Notes: a model not told the origin generated them from the sequence alone. 64,000 nucleotides of DNA from an uncultured Trichococcus sp. (GCF_963663645.1 NZ_OY760503.1:2361501-2425500); one strand, 5' to 3'. Positions 18,708 to 28,526 are shown, counted from the first letter of the stretch. Numbers and translations: made by a program.

Positions 18708-20531
18708 ATGAACTTAGAAGAGATGAAGCAACGACAAAAAAAGATCAGAAATTTTTCCATCATTGCCCATATTGATCATGGGAAATCCACATTGGCGGAC
18801 AGAATTCTCCAAATGACTGATACAGTCGCCGATCGTGACATGCAGGCACAATTATTGGATTCCATGGACCTCGAAAGAGAACGGGGCATCACCATAAAAC
18901 TAAACGCCGTCGAATTGACTTACAGGGCCAATGACGGAGAAGATTATATCTTCCATCTGATCGACACACCGGGACACGTCGACTTTACGTATGAAGTATC
19001 CCGCAGTTTGGCAGCCTGTGAAGGGGCTATCCTGGTAGTGGATGCGGCGCAAGGGGTCGAAGCACAAACCCTCGCCAACGTTTATTTGGCTTTGGACAAC
19101 AACCTGGAAATCGTGCCTGTCATCAACAAAATCGATTTGCCTGCCGCAGATCCTGAACGTGTAAGGGCTGAGGTAGAGGATGTAATCGGGATCGATGCCA
19201 GCGATGCGGTTTTGGCGAGCGCAAAAATCGGCTTGGGTATCCCTGAGCTGCTGGAACAGATTGTTACAAAAGTCCCGGCTCCGGAAGGCGACTTGGAAGC
19301 ACCTTTGCAAGCCTTGGTTTTTGACTCGGTCTATGACCCATATCGGGGTGTCGTACTGAATATCCGGATCAAAAACGGTGTGGTCCGCCCGGGCGACATG
19401 ATCAGATTCATGGCTAACGGAAAAGAGTACGAAGTCATTGAAGTAGGGATTTTCTCGCCGAAGCCGATCAAACGCGACTTTTTAATGGTCGGTGACGTCG
19501 GTTATCTGACTGCGGGCATCAAAACGATCCAGGATACACAGGTCGGTGACACGGTCACGTTGGCGAACAATCCTGCCAGCGAAGCCCTGGCCGGCTACCG
19601 CAAAATGAACCCGATGGTATACTGCGGCATTTACCCAGTTGATGCATCGGACTTCAATGACTTGCGTGAAGCTTTGGAAAAACTGCAATTGAACGATGCT
19701 TCCCTGCAGTTCGAGGCGGAATCTTCGCAAGCGCTCGGTTTCGGTTTCCGTACCGGATTTTTGGGCATGCTGCATATGGACGTCATCCAGGAACGGATCG
19801 AGCGCGAATTCGATCTTGATATCATCACGACAGCGCCATCTGTAATTTATCGCGTCAACAAGACCGATGGCGAATTTTTGGAAATCGACAACCCTTCGGA
19901 AATGCCCGATGCGACTACGATCGAAAGCGTCGAAGAACCATATGTCAAAGCGAGCATCATGGTGCCTAACGATTATGTCGGCGCCGTCATGGATATCGCC
20001 CAGAAGAAACGCGGCACTTTCGTTACGATGGATTATTTGGATGATTTCCGCGTCAACGTCGTCTATGAAATGCCCCTGGCGGAGATCATCTTTGATTTCT
20101 TCGACAGATTGAAATCAAGCACGAAGGGATATGCTTCCCTTGACTATGAATTGATCGGCTACCGTCCAAGCAAACTGGTCAAGATGGATATCCTCTTGAA
20201 CGGTGAAGCGGTCGATGCCTTGAGTTTGATTGTGCATCGCGATTTCGCCTATGCCCGCGGGAAGATCATCACAGAAAAACTGCGCGGATTGATCCCGCGC
20301 CAACAGTTCGAAGTTCCGATCCAAGCGACGATCGGCAACAAAATCCTGGCAAGGACAACCATCAAAGCTTTGCGCAAAAACGTACTGGCTAAATGTTACG
20401 GCGGGGATATTTCCCGTAAGCGCAAATTGCTCGATAAACAAAAGGAAGGCAAGAAGCGCATGAAGCAAGTCGGATCCGTCGAGGTCCCTCAAGAAGCCTT
20501 CATGGCCGTGCTGAAGATGGAAGAGGACTAA
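18708..20531 (+). CDS. lepA: Elongation factor 4 (LepA)
   Basis: Translational GTPase of the EF-G class that acts on stalled or initiating ribosomes. G motifs are intact: A-H-I-D-H-G-K-S-T (G1, about 23), R-G-I-T-I-K (G2), D-T-P-G-H-V-D-F (G3) and N-K-I-D (G4). EF-G-like domains follow, and the LepA-specific C-terminal domain replaces EF-G domain IV. The length of 607 is normal. The ribosome site is weak (AAAGTGAG). It is monocistronic, between its own promoter and terminator. Confidence 0.97.
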   Translation: MNLEEMKQRQKKIRNFSIIAHIDHGKSTLADRILQMTDTVADRDMQAQLLDSMDLERERGITIKLNAVELTYRANDGEDYIFHLIDTPGHVDFTYEVSRSLAACEGAILVVDAAQGVEAQTLANVYLALDNNLEIVPVINKIDLPAADPERVRAEVEDVIGIDASDAVLASAKIGLGIPELLEQIVTKVPAPEGDLEAPLQALVFDSVYDPYRGVVLNIRIKNGVVRPGDMIRFMANGKEYEVIEVGIFSPKPIKRDFLMVGDVGYLTAGIKTIQDTQVGDTVTLANNPASEALAGYRKMNPMVYCGIYPVDASDFNDLREALEKLQLNDASLQFEAESSQALGFGFRTGFLGMLHMDVIQERIEREFDLDIITTAPSVIYRVNKTDGEFLEIDNPSEMPDATTIESVEEPYVKASIMVPNDYVGAVMDIAQKKRGTFVTMDYLDDFRVNVVYEMPLAEIIFDFFDRLKSSTKGYASLDYELIGYRPSKLVKMDILLNGEAVDALSLIVHRDFAYARGKIITEKLRGLIPRQQFEVPIQATIGNKILARTTIKALRKNVLAKCYGGDISRKRKLLDKQKEGKKRMKQVGSVEVPQEAFMAVLKMEED

Positions 20532-20577
20532 CCCAAAAGCGATCCTGCATATTTTTCGGAATAGATACAATTAGAGA

Positions 20578-20617
20578 ACGCACCTGGATGATGATATATT
20601 CCAGGTGCGTTTTTTTA
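20578..20617 (+). terminator. Terminator after lepA
   Basis: 12-bp stem AACGCACCTGGA / TCCAGGTGCGTT with an 11-nt loop and seven T. Confidence 0.95.
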
Positions 20618-20843
20618 TAATTGAGAATGGGTGTATCCAAATGAGAATGGTGATTGTGTTTTTTGTCCCGCATTTTAAGTTGTAGGCGTGTGGATTTACC
20701 TCGTGCTAAATTTCCGATGACTTCCTCCGGAATGGCAAACAGATTCCCGAATCGGGATTCCCTATATATTCAAAGGTTTTTGGGAGGGGGAATCCACTCT
20801 TTCCAAAAATGGAAAAATAATTATAGTTCTCAAGTGTTAAAAC
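20618..20843. other. Non-coding gap upstream of ahpC
   Basis: Some 225 nt without a convincing gene. It holds small inverted repeats: TTCCG / CGGAA near 20720, TCCCGA A TCGGGA near 20750, GGATTCCC pairing with GGGAATCC further on, and TTTCCA AAAA TGGAAA close to the ahpC promoter. A short open frame at 20654-20854 has no ribosome site and no recognisable family. I see no riboswitch that I can name. Confidence 0.6.
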
Positions 20844-20872
20844 TTGACCGATAATGAGGGATTCTATATAGT
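20844..20872 (+). promoter_or_regulatory. Promoter of ahpC-ahpF
   Basis: TTGACC at 20844-20849, 17-nt spacer, TATAGT at 20867-20872; 50 nt before the ahpC ATG. Confidence 0.65.
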
Positions 20873-20892
20873 TATTGATAGGTATTATTCTA

Positions 20893-20907
20893 AAATAATT
20901 ATTCTAA
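20893..20907 (+). promoter_or_regulatory. PerR-box-like operator upstream of ahpC
   Basis: AAATAATTATTCTAA agrees with the PerR consensus TTATAATNATTATAA at 11 of 14 defined positions. Its right part, ATTATTCTAA (20898-20907), is also present at 20884-20893 as a direct repeat. It sits between the promoter and the ribosome site of a peroxide-defence operon, where a PerR operator is expected. Confidence 0.45.
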
Positions 20908-20921
20908 TTGGAGGAATTTAT

Positions 20922-21482
20922 ATGTCATTAATCGGAAAAGAAATAGTGGAATTTAAAGCGAATGCCTATCACAAAGGTGAATTCATTGAAGTGACATCAG
21001 AAGACCTAAAAGGAAAATGGAGCATCGTCTGTTTTTACCCTGCAGATTTCACTTTCGTTTGCCCGACTGAGTTGGAAGATCTTCAGGATCAATATGCAAC
21101 CTTGCAAGGCCTGGGCGTAGAAGTTTATTCCGTATCGACAGACACACACTTCACGCATAAAGCATGGCACGATCATTCACCAGCCATCGGCAAAATCGAA
21201 TACACCATGATCGGAGATCCATCGCATGCGATTTCGATCGGGTTTGATGTTTTGGATGATGAAGGCTTGGCACAACGCGGAACGTTCATCATCGATCCGG
21301 ATGGCATCGTGCAGGCAGTGGAAATCAACGCTGACGGCATCGGCCGTGATGCAAGTGGTTTGATCGATAAAATCCGCGCAGGACAATATGTCCGCACCCA
21401 TCCAGGCGAAGTTTGCCCTGCGAAATGGAAAGAAGGCGCGGAAACATTGAAACCCAGCTTGGACTTGGTAGGTAAAATTTAA
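20922..21482 (+). CDS. ahpC: Alkyl hydroperoxide reductase subunit C (peroxiredoxin)
   Basis: Typical two-cysteine peroxiredoxin that reduces hydrogen peroxide and organic peroxides. The peroxidatic Cys47 is in F-T-F-V-C-P-T-E and the resolving Cys165 in [15 protein letters not shown] precedes the ATG at 20922, giving M-S-L-I-G-K-E; an upstream in-frame GTG/TTG extension would run through the promoter region and is rejected. The length of 186 is typical. The reductase ahpF starts 11 nt downstream, so the pair is one operon. Confidence 0.97.
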   Translation: MSLIGKEIVEFKANAYHKGEFIEVTSEDLKGKWSIVCFYPADFTFVCPTELEDLQDQYATLQGLGVEVYSVSTDTHFTHKAWHDHSPAIGKIEYTMIGDPSHAISIGFDVLDDEGLAQRGTFIIDPDGIVQAVEINADGIGRDASGLIDKIRAGQYVRTHPGEVCPAKWKEGAETLKPSLDLVGKI

Positions 21483-21493
21483 GGAGGCTTCCC

Positions 21494-23026
21494 ATGGCAC
21501 TTGATACAGAAATAAAAGGGCAACTTGCCCAATATCTTGAACTGTTGGAATCGGATGTAGTTTTTAAAGCCAGCCTGGGCGAGGATGAAAATTCCGGGAA
21601 AGTCAGCGAGTTTCTGCAGGAAATTGCCGGAATGTCGGCGAAGATTTCTATCGAAAATGCAACGCTGTCCCGCACACCCAGTTTTACGATCGCACGCCCT
21701 GGAACGGAAAGCGGCATCACGTTTGCCGGCCTTCCGTTAGGGCATGAGTTCACTTCGTTTATCCTGGCTTTGCTGCAGGTAAGCGGGCGTGCGCCAAAAG
21801 TGGATGACAGCATCATCAAGCGCATCAAAGCAATCGACAAAGAACTGCATTTCGAGACCTATGTCAGCTTGACTTGTCATAACTGCCCGGATGTTGTCCA
21901 AGCGCTGAACATCATGTCCGTCCTGAACCCGAAAATCTCACATGTTATGATCGAGGGCGGGATGTTCAAGAATGAAATCGAAGCGAAGAAAATAATGGCT
22001 GTTCCGACTGTTTTCCTTAATGGGCAATCATTTGCCAGCGGGCGTATGACGATCGAACAATTGATCGACAATGCCGCCGGTCCGGCAAGTGCGGATGAGT
22101 TCTCCGATAAGGAAGTATTCGACGTCCTTGTTGTGGGCGGAGGACCTGCCGGAAACAGCGCAGCCATCTACGCTGCACGCAAAGGCATCAACACCGGCAT
22201 GGTTGTCGAGACCTACGGCGGACAAGTGATGGACACTGTCGGCATCGAAAACATGATCGGTACGCCTTACACAGAAGGGCCGAAGCTGATGGCGCAAATC
22301 GAAGCGCATGTGAATCAGTACAAGGTCGACATCATGAAAGGCCAACGCGCTAAAACTATCCGTAAAAATAACCTGATCGAGGTCGAACTGGAGAATGGAG
22401 CAGTGCTCAAAGCCAAGACCGCTATCCTTTCGGTCGGAGCGCATTGGCGCAACGTGAACGTCCCCGGGGAAGAGGAGTTCCGCACGAAAGGCGTCACCAA
22501 CTGTCCGCATTGCGATGGCCCTTTGTTTGTAGGCAAAGACGTTGCTGTCATCGGCGGCGGCAATTCCGGCATAGAAGCGGCGATCGACCTGGCCGGGTTA
22601 GCGAAACATGTCACCGTGCTGGAGTTCTTGCCGGAATTGAAGGCTGACCAAGTATTGCAGGACCGCATCAAATCTTTGCAGAACGTAACGGTCATCACAA
22701 ATGCGGCGACGAAAGCGATCACCGGTTCTGAACAAGTGGAAGCCATTTCCTACGTGGACCGCGCTACGAATGAAGAGCATACCATCGCTCTTGAAGGTGT
22801 CTTCGTTCAGATCGGTTTGGTTCCGAACACGGCTTGGCTGAAGAATTCCGGCGTCGCATTGAACGAACGCGGTGAAATCATCATCGACAACCACGGTTCA
22901 ACCAATCTGGAAGGCGTATTCGCTGCCGGCGATTGCACAAACAGCGCTTACAAACAAATCATCATCTCGATGGGCGCCGGAGCGACTGCCGCTTTGGGCG
23001 CATTCGACCATCTGATCCGCCAATAA
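21494..23026 (+). CDS. ahpF: Alkyl hydroperoxide reductase subunit F
   Basis: NADH-dependent flavoprotein disulfide reductase that re-reduces AhpC. The N-terminal tandem thioredoxin-fold domain carries Cys128-His-Asn-Cys131, which passes electrons to AhpC. The FAD site is V-V-G-G-G-P-A-G-N-S-A near 214. The NADH domain contains the redox Cys337-Pro-His-Cys340 and V-I-G-G-G-N-S-G, and G-V-F-A-A-G-D-C closes the FAD site. The length of 510 is full for AhpF, so the N-terminal domain is not missing as in simple thioredoxin reductases. AAGGAGG precedes the ATG. Confidence 0.97.
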   Translation: MALDTEIKGQLAQYLELLESDVVFKASLGEDENSGKVSEFLQEIAGMSAKISIENATLSRTPSFTIARPGTESGITFAGLPLGHEFTSFILALLQVSGRAPKVDDSIIKRIKAIDKELHFETYVSLTCHNCPDVVQALNIMSVLNPKISHVMIEGGMFKNEIEAKKIMAVPTVFLNGQSFASGRMTIEQLIDNAAGPASADEFSDKEVFDVLVVGGGPAGNSAAIYAARKGINTGMVVETYGGQVMDTVGIENMIGTPYTEGPKLMAQIEAHVNQYKVDIMKGQRAKTIRKNNLIEVELENGAVLKAKTAILSVGAHWRNVNVPGEEEFRTKGVTNCPHCDGPLFVGKDVAVIGGGNSGIEAAIDLAGLAKHVTVLEFLPELKADQVLQDRIKSLQNVTVITNAATKAITGSEQVEAISYVDRATNEEHTIALEGVFVQIGLVPNTAWLKNSGVALNERGEIIIDNHGSTNLEGVFAAGDCTNSAYKQIIISMGAGATAALGAFDHLIRQ

Positions 23027-23030
23027 GCTC

Positions 23031-23076
23031 AAATCCAGAAAGGGATTTCAATTGGAATTCCTTTTCTGGATTTTTT
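23031..23076 (+). terminator. Terminator after ahpF
   Basis: AAATCCAGAAA pairs with TTTTCTGGATT, continuing through an imperfect inner stem, then a run of T; 4 nt after the ahpF stop. Confidence 0.9.
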
Positions 23077-23089
23077 AATTTGACGTGAA

Positions 23090-23103
23090 TGTAAGCGGTT
23101 TTA
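23090..23103 (+). promoter_or_regulatory. cre-like site upstream of fhs
   Basis: TGTAAGCGGTTTTA differs from TGWAANCGNTNWCA at one defined position. It lies about 70 nt upstream of the expected fhs transcription start, so a direct repressor role is uncertain. Confidence 0.3.
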
Positions 23104-23146
23104 TCAAGGGAATAGCCATAAAACACGTTCTTTCTTCAGGTCTATG

Positions 23147-23155
23147 TGCTAAAAT
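23147..23155 (+). promoter_or_regulatory. Possible extended -10 promoter of fhs
   Basis: TGC followed by TAAAAT (23150-23155), 34 nt before the chosen start. There is no good -35; the same TGCTAAAAT word occurs before trmK. Confidence 0.4.
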
Positions 23156-23188
23156 GTATGTAAACATGAAGAATTTGGAGTGATGGTT

Positions 23189-24865
23189 TTGAAGACGGAT
23201 ATCGAGATAGCTCAAGGAAATGAGATGCTTCCGATCAAAGAAGTAGCGGCAACCCTATCCCTGACAGAGGATGATCTGAAACTGTACGGCAAATACAAGG
23301 CAAAAGTGGACATCAAGAAAATCAACTCCTTGAGTGAAGAGGCAGACGGCAAGTTGATCCTTGTCACTGCCATCAATCCTACCCCGGCAGGAGAAGGCAA
23401 ATCGACTGTTACAGTCGGCTTGGGCGATGCCCTGACACGCATCGGCAAGAAAGCGATGATCGCGATGCGCGAACCTTCTTTAGGGCCGACGATGGGCGTC
23501 AAAGGCGGAGCGGCTGGCGGCGGCTATGCGCAAGTGCAGCCGATGCAGGACATCAACCTGCATTTCACCGGCGATATGCATGCCATCACAGCGACGAACA
23601 ATACCTTATCAGCTTTGATCGATAACCATATCCAACAAGGCAATGCCTTGAACATCGATCAGCGCCGGATCACCTGGAAACGCGTATTGGACATCAATGA
23701 CCGTGCTTTGCGCAACATCGTCATCGGCTTGGGCGGACCGATCCAAGGCGTTCCCCGCCAGGATGGCTTCGATATTACTGTAGCGAGCGAAATCATGGCG
23801 ATCCTGTGCTTATCGACTTCACTGACGGATCTGAAGAACCGGATCGGGAATATTGTCATCGGCTATACGTTTGATCGCGTACCCGTCACTGTCAGAGACT
23901 TGAAAGTGGAAGGCGCATTGACCTTGTTGATGAAGGATGCGTTGGAGCCGAACCTGGTGCAGACGCTCTACCATACACCGGCATTTGTGCATGGCGGACC
24001 GTTCGCCAATATCGCGCATGGCTGCAACAGCGTCTTGGCAACCAAAACGGCCTTGAAATTGGCCGATTACGTCATCACGGAGGCCGGTTTCGGAGCCGAC
24101 TTGGGCGCTGAGAAGTTCATGGACATCAAAGTGCCGCAGCTGGGCAAGAGCCCGGATGCAGTCGTGATCGTGGCGACCGTTCGCTCGTTGAAGATGCACG
24201 GCGGCGTGTTGGTGAAAGACCTTAACAGCGGCGAAAATGTCGAAGCGGTCAAAGCGGGCTTCGCAAATCTGCAGAAACATATCGAAAACATGCAACAATA
24301 CGGCGTGCCTGTCGTTGTGGCGCTCAATGAATTCACGAACGACACCGCAGCTGAAATCGAAGCGGTCGTCAGCCTGTGTGCGGCGCAGCAAGTCGAATGT
24401 GTCCTGACGGCCGTATGGGCAAAAGGCGCTGAAGGCGGAGAAGCCTTGGCGAACGCTGTCGTTCAAGCAATCGATGAAAACACGAAGGCTTTCGTTCCTC
24501 TGTATGTGGCGGAAGACAGCAGCATCGAAGAAAAAATCGAAACGATCGTAACCAAAATCTATGGCGGCACAAGTGTCGTCTATTCCAAAGAAGCCAAAAA
24601 TCAACTGCGTCAGTACAAGAAGAATGGCTGGGACCGTTTGCCGGTATGTATGGCAAAAACGCAGTATTCCTTGTCCGATGACCAGAAAGCGATCGGCCGT
24701 CCGGAAAACTTCGACATCACTATCCGGTCCTTTGTTCCGAAAATCGGAGCCGGGTTTGTCGTTGCCTTGACGGGGGATATCCTGACCATGCCGGGTCTGC
24801 CGAAAGAACCGGCTGCCCTAAGGATGGACGTTACCGAAGACGGAGTCGTTACAGGCTTGTTCTAA
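23189..24865 (+). CDS. fhs: Formate-tetrahydrofolate ligase
   Basis: Makes 10-formyl-tetrahydrofolate from formate, THF and ATP, feeding purine synthesis and initiator tRNA formylation; formate is available from the PFL encoded later in the window. The P-loop T-P-A-G-E-G-K-S-T is near residue 65, followed by R-E-P-S-L-G-P and the [11 protein letters not shown] segment. I prefer TTG at 23189: GGAG at 23177-23180 is 8 nt upstream and the protein then begins M-K-T-D-I-E-I-A. ATG at 23183 and GTG at 23180 lie on or next to the ribosome site. The length is 558 with this start. Monocistronic. Confidence 0.96.
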   Translation: MKTDIEIAQGNEMLPIKEVAATLSLTEDDLKLYGKYKAKVDIKKINSLSEEADGKLILVTAINPTPAGEGKSTVTVGLGDALTRIGKKAMIAMREPSLGPTMGVKGGAAGGGYAQVQPMQDINLHFTGDMHAITATNNTLSALIDNHIQQGNALNIDQRRITWKRVLDINDRALRNIVIGLGGPIQGVPRQDGFDITVASEIMAILCLSTSLTDLKNRIGNIVIGYTFDRVPVTVRDLKVEGALTLLMKDALEPNLVQTLYHTPAFVHGGPFANIAHGCNSVLATKTALKLADYVITEAGFGADLGAEKFMDIKVPQLGKSPDAVVIVATVRSLKMHGGVLVKDLNSGENVEAVKAGFANLQKHIENMQQYGVPVVVALNEFTNDTAAEIEAVVSLCAAQQVECVLTAVWAKGAEGGEALANAVVQAIDENTKAFVPLYVAEDSSIEEKIETIVTKIYGGTSVVYSKEAKNQLRQYKKNGWDRLPVCMAKTQYSLSDDQKAIGRPENFDITIRSFVPKIGAGFVVALTGDILTMPGLPKEPAALRMDVTEDGVVTGLF

Positions 24866-24883
24866 TTTCATAGAAACTTTAGA

Positions 24884-24913
24884 AAAGAGAGGGCTTCCCC
24901 CTCTCTTTTTTTT
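24884..24913 (+). terminator. Terminator after fhs
   Basis: 10-bp stem AAAGAGAGGG / CCCTCTCTTT with a 5-nt loop, then T-run. Confidence 0.92.
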
Positions 24914-24933
24914 GGGCGTAGAATGTCCCGATA

Positions 24934-24942
24934 TGTTACAAT
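24934..24942 (+). promoter_or_regulatory. Possible extended -10 promoter of the ABC-F gene
   Basis: TGT followed by TACAAT at 24937-24942; no good -35. About 70 nt upstream of the start codon. Confidence 0.35.
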
Positions 24943-25010
24943 GTCAAGAGACTATCAAGATCCCTGAACATAAAACGACATGGATTGAAAACAAAGGATG
25001 ATTGCCACAA

Positions 25011-26906
25011 ATGAAAGATTTTAATGCCATTGAGTTAGAAAAATCCTACGGGATGAAGAGACTCTTCAATAAAATATCCTTCACGATCCGTGAAGGTGAA
25101 CATATCGGTCTGATCGGCCAGAATGGAACCGGGAAGAGCTCGTTGTTGGAGATCATTGCGGGAATCGACACACCGGATGCAGGCACCCTGGACGTGCCCA
25201 GCGATTATCGGATCGGCTATTTGGCGCAGGAGCCCCAACTGAACAAAGACGCGACTGTTTTTGAAGCGGTCTATGAAGGCGAAGCGCCCATCATCAAGAC
25301 GGTCCGCGCCTACGAGGAGGCATTGGAGTTGTTGGCGAACGACAGCTTGAATCCGGACAATCAGAACCGGTACAGCAAGGCCGAAGCTGACATGAATGCG
25401 CAAGATGCTTGGCAAACGGAGGTTCAGATCAAATCCATCCTGAACAGGTTGGGTTTGGATGACATCACGAAAAAAGTTGGCGAGCTATCCGGTGGGCAAC
25501 GGAAACGCGTCGGCTTGGCGCAGGTGCTGATCCAAGCGCCGGACCTGCTGTTGCTGGATGAACCGACCAACCATCTCGACATGGACTCGATCACATGGCT
25601 GGAGAACTACCTGGCCCAATACAAAGGCTCCGTCCTGTTGGTGACCCATGACCGCTACTTCCTGGAGAATGCCGTCACGAAGATCATCGAACTGAAGAAC
25701 GGCGGATTGGAAGTCTATACAGGAAACTACGAAGACTATTTGGCCCAAAAGAGCGAACGGGAAGCCATCCAGCAAAAAATGGACGAGAAGCAGCTGAAAC
25801 TGTACAAGAGCGAACTGCAGTGGATGCGCAAGGGCGCCAAAGCGAGGACGACAAAGCAACAGGCGCGGATCCACCGTTTCGAGGATTTGGAAAAGGCAAC
25901 GCAACAAAGCACAGCCGATGCCAAACTCGAAATCCAATTGGATGGTTCCCGCTTGGGCAAACGCGTCTTCAATCTGGAGCATATCTCGCTGTTTGCGGGA
26001 GATAAACAGATTCTCAATGATTTTTCCTACATATTCCAGTCGACCGATCGCATCGGCATCGTCGGCAAGAACGGGGCAGGCAAGACGACTTTCCTGAATA
26101 TGTTGGCGGGCGAAAAAGAAATCGCCGGCGGGAATCTGATCATCGGAGAGACCGTCAAAATAGCCTATTACAAACAGCTTTCTGAAGTGCTCCCTGACGA
26201 TAAGCGCGTCATCAATTATCTGCAGGAAATCGCAGAAGAGGTGAAGAGAAGCGACGGCATCGTTGTCAGCGTCACGGAGATGCTGGAGACCTTTCTGTTC
26301 CCGCGCGAAACGCACGGCAACCTGATCAGCTCATTATCAGGAGGGGAAAAACGCCGCCTTTACTTGTTGAAGCTGCTGATGACGAAACCGAATGTGTTGC
26401 TGATGGATGAGCCGACGAACGACTTGGATATCGATACGCTGACGGTGTTGGAGGATTACTTGAAAAGCTTCGGCGGAGCCGTCATTACCGTTTCGCATGA
26501 CCGCTATTTCTTGGATAAAGTGGCCGACAAGCTGTTGATCCTGAATGATGAAGGCAAACCGGCCGTATTCTTTGGGGATATGAGCGAATATTTGCTGGTA
26601 GCCAGTCAAAAGGAGAGTGAGGCCGCTAAACAGGAAAGCAAGAAAGCGACAGCGACTGCCCTTTCTGAGGATGCGGTAAAGGAAAAGACCAAATGGACCT
26701 ACATGGAGCAGAAGGAATGGGAGACAATCGAGGACGACATTTCCGAACTTGAGGAAAAAAGCCAGACGTTGCAGAGCGCGATGGCCGAAAATGCTTCGGA
26801 CTTCGAAAAGTTGACCCAATTGCAGCAGGAGCTGGACAACGCAGAAGCTGCGCTTGCTGAAAAATGGGAACGCTGGGAATACCTCAGCCAGTTCGTCAAA
26901 GATTAA
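25011..26906 (+). CDS. ABC-F family ATPase (Uup/YfmR-like)
   Basis: Soluble protein with two fused ABC ATPase domains and no membrane part; this class acts on the ribosome. Domain 1 has Walker A G-Q-N-G-T-G-K-S and signature L-S-G-G-Q-R-K-R-V; domain 2 has G-K-N-G-A-G-K-T-T and L-S-G-G-E-K-R-R-L, each followed by an L-L-D/M-D-E-P-T-N Walker B. A charged linker with R-T-T-K-Q-Q-A-R-I-H-R-F joins them. A C-terminal coiled coil of about 80 residues points to the Uup/YfmR subgroup. ATG at 25011 is used; a TTG at 25002 is too near the AAAGGA site. thyA follows after 18 nt. No resistance-type signature is claimed. Confidence 0.92.
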   Translation: MKDFNAIELEKSYGMKRLFNKISFTIREGEHIGLIGQNGTGKSSLLEIIAGIDTPDAGTLDVPSDYRIGYLAQEPQLNKDATVFEAVYEGEAPIIKTVRAYEEALELLANDSLNPDNQNRYSKAEADMNAQDAWQTEVQIKSILNRLGLDDITKKVGELSGGQRKRVGLAQVLIQAPDLLLLDEPTNHLDMDSITWLENYLAQYKGSVLLVTHDRYFLENAVTKIIELKNGGLEVYTGNYEDYLAQKSEREAIQQKMDEKQLKLYKSELQWMRKGAKARTTKQQARIHRFEDLEKATQQSTADAKLEIQLDGSRLGKRVFNLEHISLFAGDKQILNDFSYIFQSTDRIGIVGKNGAGKTTFLNMLAGEKEIAGGNLIIGETVKIAYYKQLSEVLPDDKRVINYLQEIAEEVKRSDGIVVSVTEMLETFLFPRETHGNLISSLSGGEKRRLYLLKLLMTKPNVLLMDEPTNDLDIDTLTVLEDYLKSFGGAVITVSHDRYFLDKVADKLLILNDEGKPAVFFGDMSEYLLVASQKESEAAKQESKKATATALSEDAVKEKTKWTYMEQKEWETIEDDISELEEKSQTLQSAMAENASDFEKLTQLQQELDNAEAALAEKWERWEYLSQFVKD

Positions 26907-26924
26907 TGTATATAGGAGAACAAG

Positions 26925-27872
26925 ATGACAAAACAATATTTGGATTTAGCAAGAACCGTCCTGGAAACAGGCGCGACGAAACACGACCGTACCGGCACCG
27001 GCACAAAAAGCATCTTCGGATATCAGATGCGCTTCGACCTCGCTGAAGGCTTCCCGATCCTGACGACCAAGAAAGTTGCTTTCGGCCTCATCAAGAGCGA
27101 ACTGCTGTGGTTCCTGAAGGGCGACACGAACATCAGATACTTGTTGGAAAACAACAACCATATCTGGGATGAATGGGCATTCGAGCGCTACGTGAAATCA
27201 GAAGATTACACAGGACCGAATATGGATGACTTCGGACATCGGGTCCTGAAGGAAGAGGGCTTCAAAACAATCTACGATGCCGAGATGGCCAAATTCCGGG
27301 AAACGATTTTGACGGATGCAGCCTTTGCAGCCAAACACGGTGAATTGGGCAACATTTACGGGTCCCAATGGCGCCACTGGAAAACGACGCAAGGGGAATT
27401 CATCGATCAGATCAGCGATGTCATCGAAATGATCAAAAAGAACCCTGATTCCAGAAGGTTGATGGTTTCGGCCTGGAATCCGGAAGATGTCCCTTCGATG
27501 GCATTGCCGCCATGCCATACCCTGTTCCAATTCTATGTCACCGATGGGAAGCTCAGCTGCCAACTGTATCAGAGGAGCGCGGATATCTTTTTGGGGGTGC
27601 CGTTCAACATAGCCAGCTATGCCTTATTGACGCATCTGATAGCAAACGAAACGGGTCTTGAAGTCGGGGAATTCATCCACACATTCGGGGATGCCCATCT
27701 GTACCTGAATCATATCGAACAGATTGAATTGCAGCTTACCAGAGAGCCTTTCGCTTTGCCTGAGTTGGTGCTGAAGCATCCGGAGAAATCCATTTTCGAA
27801 ATGGAAAAAGAGGATATCGTCCTGGAAGGCTACAAGAGCCACCCGGGCATCAAAGCACCGATTGCTGTATAA
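26925..27872 (+). CDS. thyA: Thymidylate synthase ThyA
   Basis: Converts dUMP to dTMP using methylene-THF, which becomes dihydrofolate and is recycled by the next gene. The catalytic Cys197 is in [10 protein letters not shown]; the dUMP-binding [13 protein letters not shown] and the upstream N-I-Y-G-S-Q-W are intact. The length of 315 is the long form known from Lactobacillus casei, with an insertion after about residue 85 that the 264-residue E. coli type lacks. ATAGGAGAACAAG precedes the ATG. Confidence 0.98.
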   Translation: MTKQYLDLARTVLETGATKHDRTGTGTKSIFGYQMRFDLAEGFPILTTKKVAFGLIKSELLWFLKGDTNIRYLLENNNHIWDEWAFERYVKSEDYTGPNMDDFGHRVLKEEGFKTIYDAEMAKFRETILTDAAFAAKHGELGNIYGSQWRHWKTTQGEFIDQISDVIEMIKKNPDSRRLMVSAWNPEDVPSMALPPCHTLFQFYVTDGKLSCQLYQRSADIFLGVPFNIASYALLTHLIANETGLEVGEFIHTFGDAHLYLNHIEQIELQLTREPFALPELVLKHPEKSIFEMEKEDIVLEGYKSHPGIKAPIAV

Positions 27873-27899
27873 TTTAATTACTGATTACCATACCGAGGA

Positions 27900-27982
27900 A
27901 AAGGAGGTTGCCGCCATCAGGGTCCATAAAGGTACCTGGTAGGTCCGGGCGTTGGCTCGGCTGCGCGGCAAAACATGAGATG
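27900..27982 (+). promoter_or_regulatory. dfrA leader: distant Shine-Dalgarno joined to ATG by a hairpin
   Basis: AAAGGAGG at 27900-27907 is a perfect ribosome site but lies 72 nt before the dfrA ATG (27980). TTGCCGC at 27908-27914 is the exact complement of GCGGCAA at 27965-27971. If paired, the stem would remove 64 nt from the path and leave 8 nt (27972-27979) between the site and the ATG, which is optimal spacing. The enclosed 50 nt is GC-rich and includes a small ACCT-GGT-AGGT hairpin. There is no other good ribosome site at the ATG. The pairing is seen in the sequence; its use is inferred. Confidence 0.55.
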
Positions 27983-28468
27983 ATCGCATTATTATGGGCT
28001 GAGGACGACAACGGAATCATCGGAAAAGGCGGCACATTGCCTTGGCACCTGCCGAATGATCTGAAGTATTTCAAAGAGAAAACACTGAACCACAAAATCG
28101 TGATGGGCAGAAAAACATTTGAGGGGATGGGGTCACGCCCATTGCCCAAAAGAGAGAACATCATCCTGACAAGGCAAAACGACTACACCCATGCGGGGGT
28201 CACCATCCTGCATGAAGTGGATGAGGTATTGGCGTTGGATAACGAAGAGGACACGCTTTTCATCATCGGCGGCAGCGAAATTTTTGAGCTGTTCCTGCCG
28301 TTCGCGGACATCCTTTATCAGACCGTCATTCATGCCGATTTTGACGGGGACACTTACTTCCCTACATTCAACTGGAACGAGTGGGAACTGGAGTCGTCAA
28401 CCTTAGGCGTTTTCGACGACAAAAACCGCTACGAACATGAATTCAAAGTCTTCAAACGGGTGAAATAA
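27980..28468 (+). CDS. dfrA: Dihydrofolate reductase
   Basis: NADPH-dependent reduction of dihydrofolate to tetrahydrofolate, completing the thymidylate cycle with thyA. The catalytic acid Asp27 is in L-P-W-H-L-P-N-D-L; the NADPH loop M-G-R-K-T-F-E-G-M-G and the late I-I-G-G-S-E-I motif are present. ATG at 27980 gives the standard M-I-A-L-L-W-A-E start and 162 residues. An in-frame TTG at 27908 would add 24 residues with no DHFR resemblance and directly abuts the ribosome site, so it is rejected. See the leader entry for the unusual spacing. The gap to thyA is 107 nt and shows no promoter. Confidence 0.96.
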   Translation: MIALLWAEDDNGIIGKGGTLPWHLPNDLKYFKEKTLNHKIVMGRKTFEGMGSRPLPKRENIILTRQNDYTHAGVTILHEVDEVLALDNEEDTLFIIGGSEIFELFLPFADILYQTVIHADFDGDTYFPTFNWNEWELESSTLGVFDDKNRYEHEFKVFKRVK

Positions 28469-28470
28469 GC

Positions 28471-28510
28471 AAAAAGGGCTGACTCCAATTAAAGAGTCAG
28501 CCCGATTTTT
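28471..28510. terminator. Bidirectional terminator between dfrA and the hemolysin III gene
   Basis: Perfect 10-bp stem GGGCTGACTC / GAGTCAGCCC with an 8-nt loop, A-run on the left and T-run on the right, between convergent genes. Confidence 0.93.
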
Positions 28511-28526
28511 GTATTTTCTGATTTTT

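Noticed and set aside
20654-20854. Short open frame upstream of ahpC
   Set aside because: No ribosome site, no recognisable family, and it runs into the ahpC promoter; most likely chance.
23104-23188. Folate-related riboswitch ahead of fhs
   Set aside because: The leader after the expected transcription start is only about 30 nt and shows no structured element I can recognise.
27908-27979. N-terminal extension of DHFR from TTG 27908
   Set aside because: It would start immediately at the end of the ribosome site and adds 24 residues with no resemblance to DHFR.
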